Source of the DNA: Zygaena filipendulae
Lineage: Eukaryota; Arthropoda; Insecta; Lepidoptera; Zygaenidae
Direction: 5' to 3'
Assembly: GCA_907165275.2 (NCBI GenBank)
Contig: OU015653.1
Span: 8,772,001-8,836,000 of the forward strand
Length of the DNA: 64,000 bases
A program made the position numbers and the translations under genes. The notes below the pieces were generated by a model. That model saw nothing but the letters and a program-made list of their open reading frames with translations. It searched no databases and was not told where the DNA came from. This document shows, piece after piece, positions 52,630 through 64,000 of this stretch (positions are counted from its first letter, which is position 1; each line of letters starts with the position of its first letter).

Positions 52630-53574
52630 GGATCGTAGTTGGCAAAAGTCGACTTAGCCCATCTACCCTCCATATTTGGCTTGTCACCGTCCACCGACTT
52701 CATACCGATCAGTGGTAGCACAAACCAATAATAATATTACGCGTGTTTTTGTCATTTGGATTAATTCGATATTTTGTTATTTTTAACAACCTGCTCATAA
52801 CCTTATACAAAATATTGCTTTTCCCGATGCAGGGACGTTAATTTTTGAGGAGTTCTGCTGGTACACCACCATCAGTTCCACTTCACCATATACATTGTGA
52901 CGAACATAAATTGTTTAGAAACCACATTAAAGTTAACGAATCGGAATCTGTGAAATACCTATTATTTAGTAGTTCCGATGACCATCTGTGGTCTTCATCA
53001 TCAGTTCCATTTCTTCAAATTTTGCTTTCCAAAAGCAAATAAACGATTTACCATAAAAAATACAAAAATCGCTCTAGGTGCACCTATAATTTTTGAAGAG
53101 TTCCCTCGATTACTCCAAGATCCCATCATCAGATCTCGACTTGGTGATAATGGAATCAATTTGGGAGTATCCCCTTTCAAACAAAAAAGCAATTTTCGAA
53201 ATCGCTCCAATCGGAACCCGTGAAATACGTATTATTGTTGAGTAGTTCCGATGACCATCTGTGGTCTTCATGATCAGTTCCACTTCTTCAAATTTTGCTT
53301 TCCAAAAGCAAATGAACGATTTACTACAAAAAAATACCCAAATCGCTATAGATGTGCCTATAATTTTTGAAGAGTTCCCTCGATTTCTCCAAGATCCCAT
53401 CATCAGATCCCGACTTGGTTGCAATGGGACCTAATTGGGAGTATACCCTTTCAAACAAAAAAAGAATTTTCGAAATCGGTCCAACCGTCTTCGAGTAATC
53501 GGTGAACATACATAAAAAAAAAAAAACATACATACAATCGAACATAGAACCTCCTCCTTTTTGAAAGTCGGTTA
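52630..53574 (-). repeat. Foldback/tandem composite repeat, copy 4 (truncated)
   Basis: Only one arm of the palindrome survives (ACCGATCAGTGGTAGCACAA near 52705), followed by two tandem units and the end CCTCCTTTTTGAAAGTCGGT. It most resembles copy 3 (38588-39829). Confidence 0.8.
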
Positions 53575-53840
53575 AAAATAGTTATGTATAATGCGACCAT
53601 AATTGCAGATAAGAAACCGTACAGCCGCGATTTATTTGCTGGCAGCCCTGCTCTAGAAATAGAAAGTATTGTGTACCTAGCGTGGACGGATTCTCCGTCT
53701 ACGGTACCTAGGCACCCATTTACTGTCTAGACAATTTGTGGTAGGTACCTGTAGACTGTAGTACAGAGAGTATTATTTTCTTTGCTGTAGTCTCAGAAGA
53801 ATAATAATTCTTCTAAGGCTGCAGCTGTAGTTAAAGAGTA

Positions 53841-55027
53841 TATGGTGCGACTCGAGTGGGATTTTGTGACTCGAGTCATTCGAGTAATAGTACTAAGTCA
53901 CTCGAGTTGTACTCGAGTTTTCGAGTCACTCGAGTGAATTTTACATTCCTTTTAACTTGAGTAAGAATTTATCACTCGAGCTAACTTTACTTAGTTAATA
54001 CTAAATGTGCCCCGCGGGTTCACCTGCGTTAATTTCAGAGATCCCGCAACAATTTCGGGATAAAAATAGCCTAAGTTACTCCTTATAAAATTAGCTATCT
54101 ATCAGTGAAAGTCCCTTTAAAATCGGTCCAGCCGTTTCAGAGAAAAAATTTAAAAATCGTATTTTTATGTAAGTACCGTATATACTTTCATAATATACAT
54201 TTAGTGAAAGGAGTTTTGAATTACAAATAGACACTTAAATGAGTTTACATTAAGTATTTTTTTCCATTAAATTAGTAATATTTGGTAATAATATTATGAA
54301 ATAAAATACATAAAAACAAACCTTTTCAACAAAGTAGAACAACGAGTTGCCTTGTAAAAATGACTTTAAATGGCAAATAAGAAGTTATAATTTTGTTTAT
54401 ATCTTAACACTATAGAAGGGTGGATATCTAGACATAAATTAAATTGAAGTGTCTGTTTGTAATTTCAAATAAACAGTTTTTTACTAAATGCATACGAATT
54501 TATATTCGATAACAAATTAATATATAAAAAATTTCTGTGTCTGTCAGTTTGTTTATTCTGGTTAATCTTTAAAACGACTGGACTGATTTTAAAGGCACTT
54601 TCACTGGCAGATAGCTGATGTTATAAGGAGTAACTTAGGCCCTTCGTCTACGCGTCGACTCGCTCGCGACTCGATGATACGTCATGCGGGTATCATATGC
54701 GTCGCTTGGAAGTCTCCGCCATACATTTTCGGCAACCTTCGTACACGCGTCGACGCGACGCGCTATGGACGCGACGCATCGGATACCAGTTGTGCGTGCC
54801 TTAGGCTACTTTTATTTTATTATATAGAAAGTTTGAACTTGTAAAGTCCCCAACGTAGATTAGCGACATAGTGACATCTAGCGTAGCGCTTACCGAATCT
54901 ACTCGGCGAACCGAGTTGACTCGGTAACTCGAGTGAACGAACGAACTCGAGTCAAATTTATTTTCACTCGAATACGAATTTGACAAATTCACTCGAATAA
55001 AAAACGGCTCGAGTCGCATCACTATAT
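53841..55027. mobile_element. CTCGAG-rich TIR element with nested inverted insertion
   Basis: The left end TATGGTGCGACTCGAG and right end CTCGAGTCGCATCACTATA are inverted; many CTCGAGT repeats lie just inside both ends (53850-54000, 54930-55020). The centre (54003-54830) is a larger inverted repeat made from two head-to-head dispersed repeats, and one half is itself interrupted at 54641-54800. TIRs resemble hAT (AGTGATG). No ORF. Confidence 0.65.
54635..54806. mobile_element. 160-bp GC-rich insertion with TTAGGC target duplication
   Basis: TTAGGC at 54635-54640 and 54801-54806 flank CpG-rich sequence (CTACGCGTCGACTCGC, ACGCGTCGACGCGACG). Removing the insert and one TTAGGC restores the dispersed repeat text AGTAACTTAGGCTACTTTTA seen elsewhere. 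Confidence 0.65.
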
Positions 55028-55425
55028 GCTGTACGGTAGTATAAAACGTAGTGATTACCTTCTCTCTGGTAGTATCTCTAAGTAGTTTGTGCTGTAGTCT
55101 AATAAGTTACTCTATGGTACCTATTTTCGTTTTGTTTGGTGCAATGTGTAATAAATTAATTCAGCGTTGTTTTGTGATGAAGTTTAGTTTAAAAGTAATT
55201 TATAATTTGTAACTCATCGGTAACAACAGCTAACACTCAGTGGAAATGGATTACATTTACAGTTGGTTAGAAAAAATATATAAATTTTAATAACTAACTT
55301 ATGCCTACCTAGATAAATTGTTCAGTTTTAAAAAAATAGTTTAATGTATTGTTTGCTCGGTGAAAAGTAAAAATAAGTACCTACCTACCGTGTTCTTCGG
55401 GTAACAAGTGTTCAAGAACTTTAAA

Positions 55426-63011
<7,586 letters not shown>

Positions 63012-63334
63012 GTGAAAATTTATTGCTTTTATTTGTCCATAATTTCGCCATCTGTTGAAAGCAGTACCAAACACTCGTTTTTCACTGCCTGAAAACACGG
63101 ACAAAACGACGTTTTATAAAAATGACACCTAGCTAGATCAATTAATCGTCCCGAAACCAAAATACTAATTTCATGAAAATCGTTGCAGTCGTTTCCGAGA
63201 TTCAGATTATATTATATGTATATATTATATTATATATACAAAAATGGCTCGTTTAAAGGTAGTAGATGTCTTATATATATATCTATTATATCTTATATAT
63301 ATATATATCTTAAATTACATCTATGTCTGTCTAT

Positions 63335-63886
63335 GGGAATGTTCCATTATTACAGATAGCACTGTAAGGTACCGTTAATTTAGTATACTGCGAAGCCATT
63401 CCTTGTACTGTTTAAAACGGAACACAGGCCAGTATACTGTCATCTATGTCTTAAACATTATCTTGCCACGCTGTCGACCATTCATTGACGTCCGACCTTA
63501 CGCGGTTGACCAATCATTGATTGATTCTAGGCAGATTACGTAATCAAACCATTGAGAGCACCTTACCTCGAAAACGCCAGTGCTCACAATACAAAAATGG
63601 CGACGATTATGACCCTAGGATACTGCGGCAGTATAGGTAGGTACTGTCCGCTATAAACCTAACGCGGTTGACCAATCATTGGTTCGAGGTTGATTACGTT
63701 ATCAAACCATTGAGAGCACCTTACCTTGAAAAAGCTCCCAGTATAAAAATGGCGACAATTATGACGTCATACTTCTCTAGGAATCTGCGGCAGTAGGTAT
63801 AGGTAGGTACTGTCCGCTATAACGGAACGAATGTCTCATCATTTCGAGCACTGGGCCAGTGCTGTCTGTAATAACGGAACATACCC
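63335..63886. mobile_element. TIR element with internal tandem duplication
   Basis: GGGAATGTTCCATTATTACA at the left and TGTAATAACGGAACATACCC at the right are imperfect inverted repeats of about 30 bases. Inside, a unit of about 165 bp (GCGGTTGACCAATCATTG, CAAACCATTGAGAGCACC, AAAATGGCGACAATTATGAC variant, GGTAGGTACTGTCCGCTATA) is duplicated. Confidence 0.7.
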
Positions 63887-64000
63887 TATATCTGGTGAAT
63901 ACTTGTGAATTCCGCGAATGGCTATTGTTTGCCATTTTATATATTTAATTTTGTTACATCAGCCGTAAGATTTTCCTCTAAAATAAAATAAAATAAATAA

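Overview
The window looks like lepidopteran (moth or butterfly) nuclear DNA. It is AT-rich, its genes have small exons and long introns, GTAGGTA/TACCTAC runs are everywhere, and it is packed with the 'CGCGGTTTCACCCGCG' / 'AATTCCCGCGGGAACTCC' dispersed repeat typical of Lepidoptera. All four recognisable genes are ordinary animal housekeeping or neuronal genes. Exon boundaries below were derived by hand from GT/AG sites, reading phase and family conservation, so single junctions may be off by a few bases.

Layout. 1-10.7 kb: no convincing coding exon; short repeats, a nested MITE pair (about 9.03-9.81 kb) and a GC-rich island (about 3.53-3.95 kb) that could be a minus-strand first exon. 10.76-19.0 kb, minus strand: a complete 12-exon SLC6 glycine-transporter-like gene (647 aa), followed by a 651-codon Ser/Thr/Lys-rich open exon. 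19.1-24.1 kb: intergenic, with two composite repeats. 24.12-31.13 kb, minus strand: complete 7-exon transaldolase (332 aa), with hAT-type insertions in its introns. 31.2-34.6 kb: intergenic, repeats and a terminal-inverted-repeat element. 34.85-50.30 kb, plus strand: complete 15-exon Hsp110/Hsc70Cb gene (847 aa) with a perfect heat-shock element about 200 bp upstream of the start codon. 50.3-55.4 kb: intergenic, with a foldback repeat and a nested CTCGAG-rich element. 55.43 kb to the right edge, plus strand: the first nine coding exons of a PHF21A/BHC80-like chromatin reader, cut by the window inside its PHD finger.

The genes do not form a pathway: one is a plasma-membrane neurotransmitter/amino-acid transporter, one a pentose-phosphate enzyme, one a cytosolic co-chaperone, one a nuclear histone reader.

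The most interesting observation is at the end of the transporter. Its last conserved exon has an in-frame TGA (followed by C), yet it remains open for exactly 12 more codons to a consensus splice donor in phase 0, and a 651-codon open exon follows in the same phase. This suggests a long cytoplasmic tail reached by stop-codon readthrough, by A-to-I editing of TGA to TGG, or in an allele lacking the stop. Other observations are a perfect 72-bp inverted repeat in an intron of the same gene, two copies of a roughly 600-bp element whose centre is inverted relative to each other, four copies of a foldback/tandem composite element, and a 20-bp motif found at five places outside genes.
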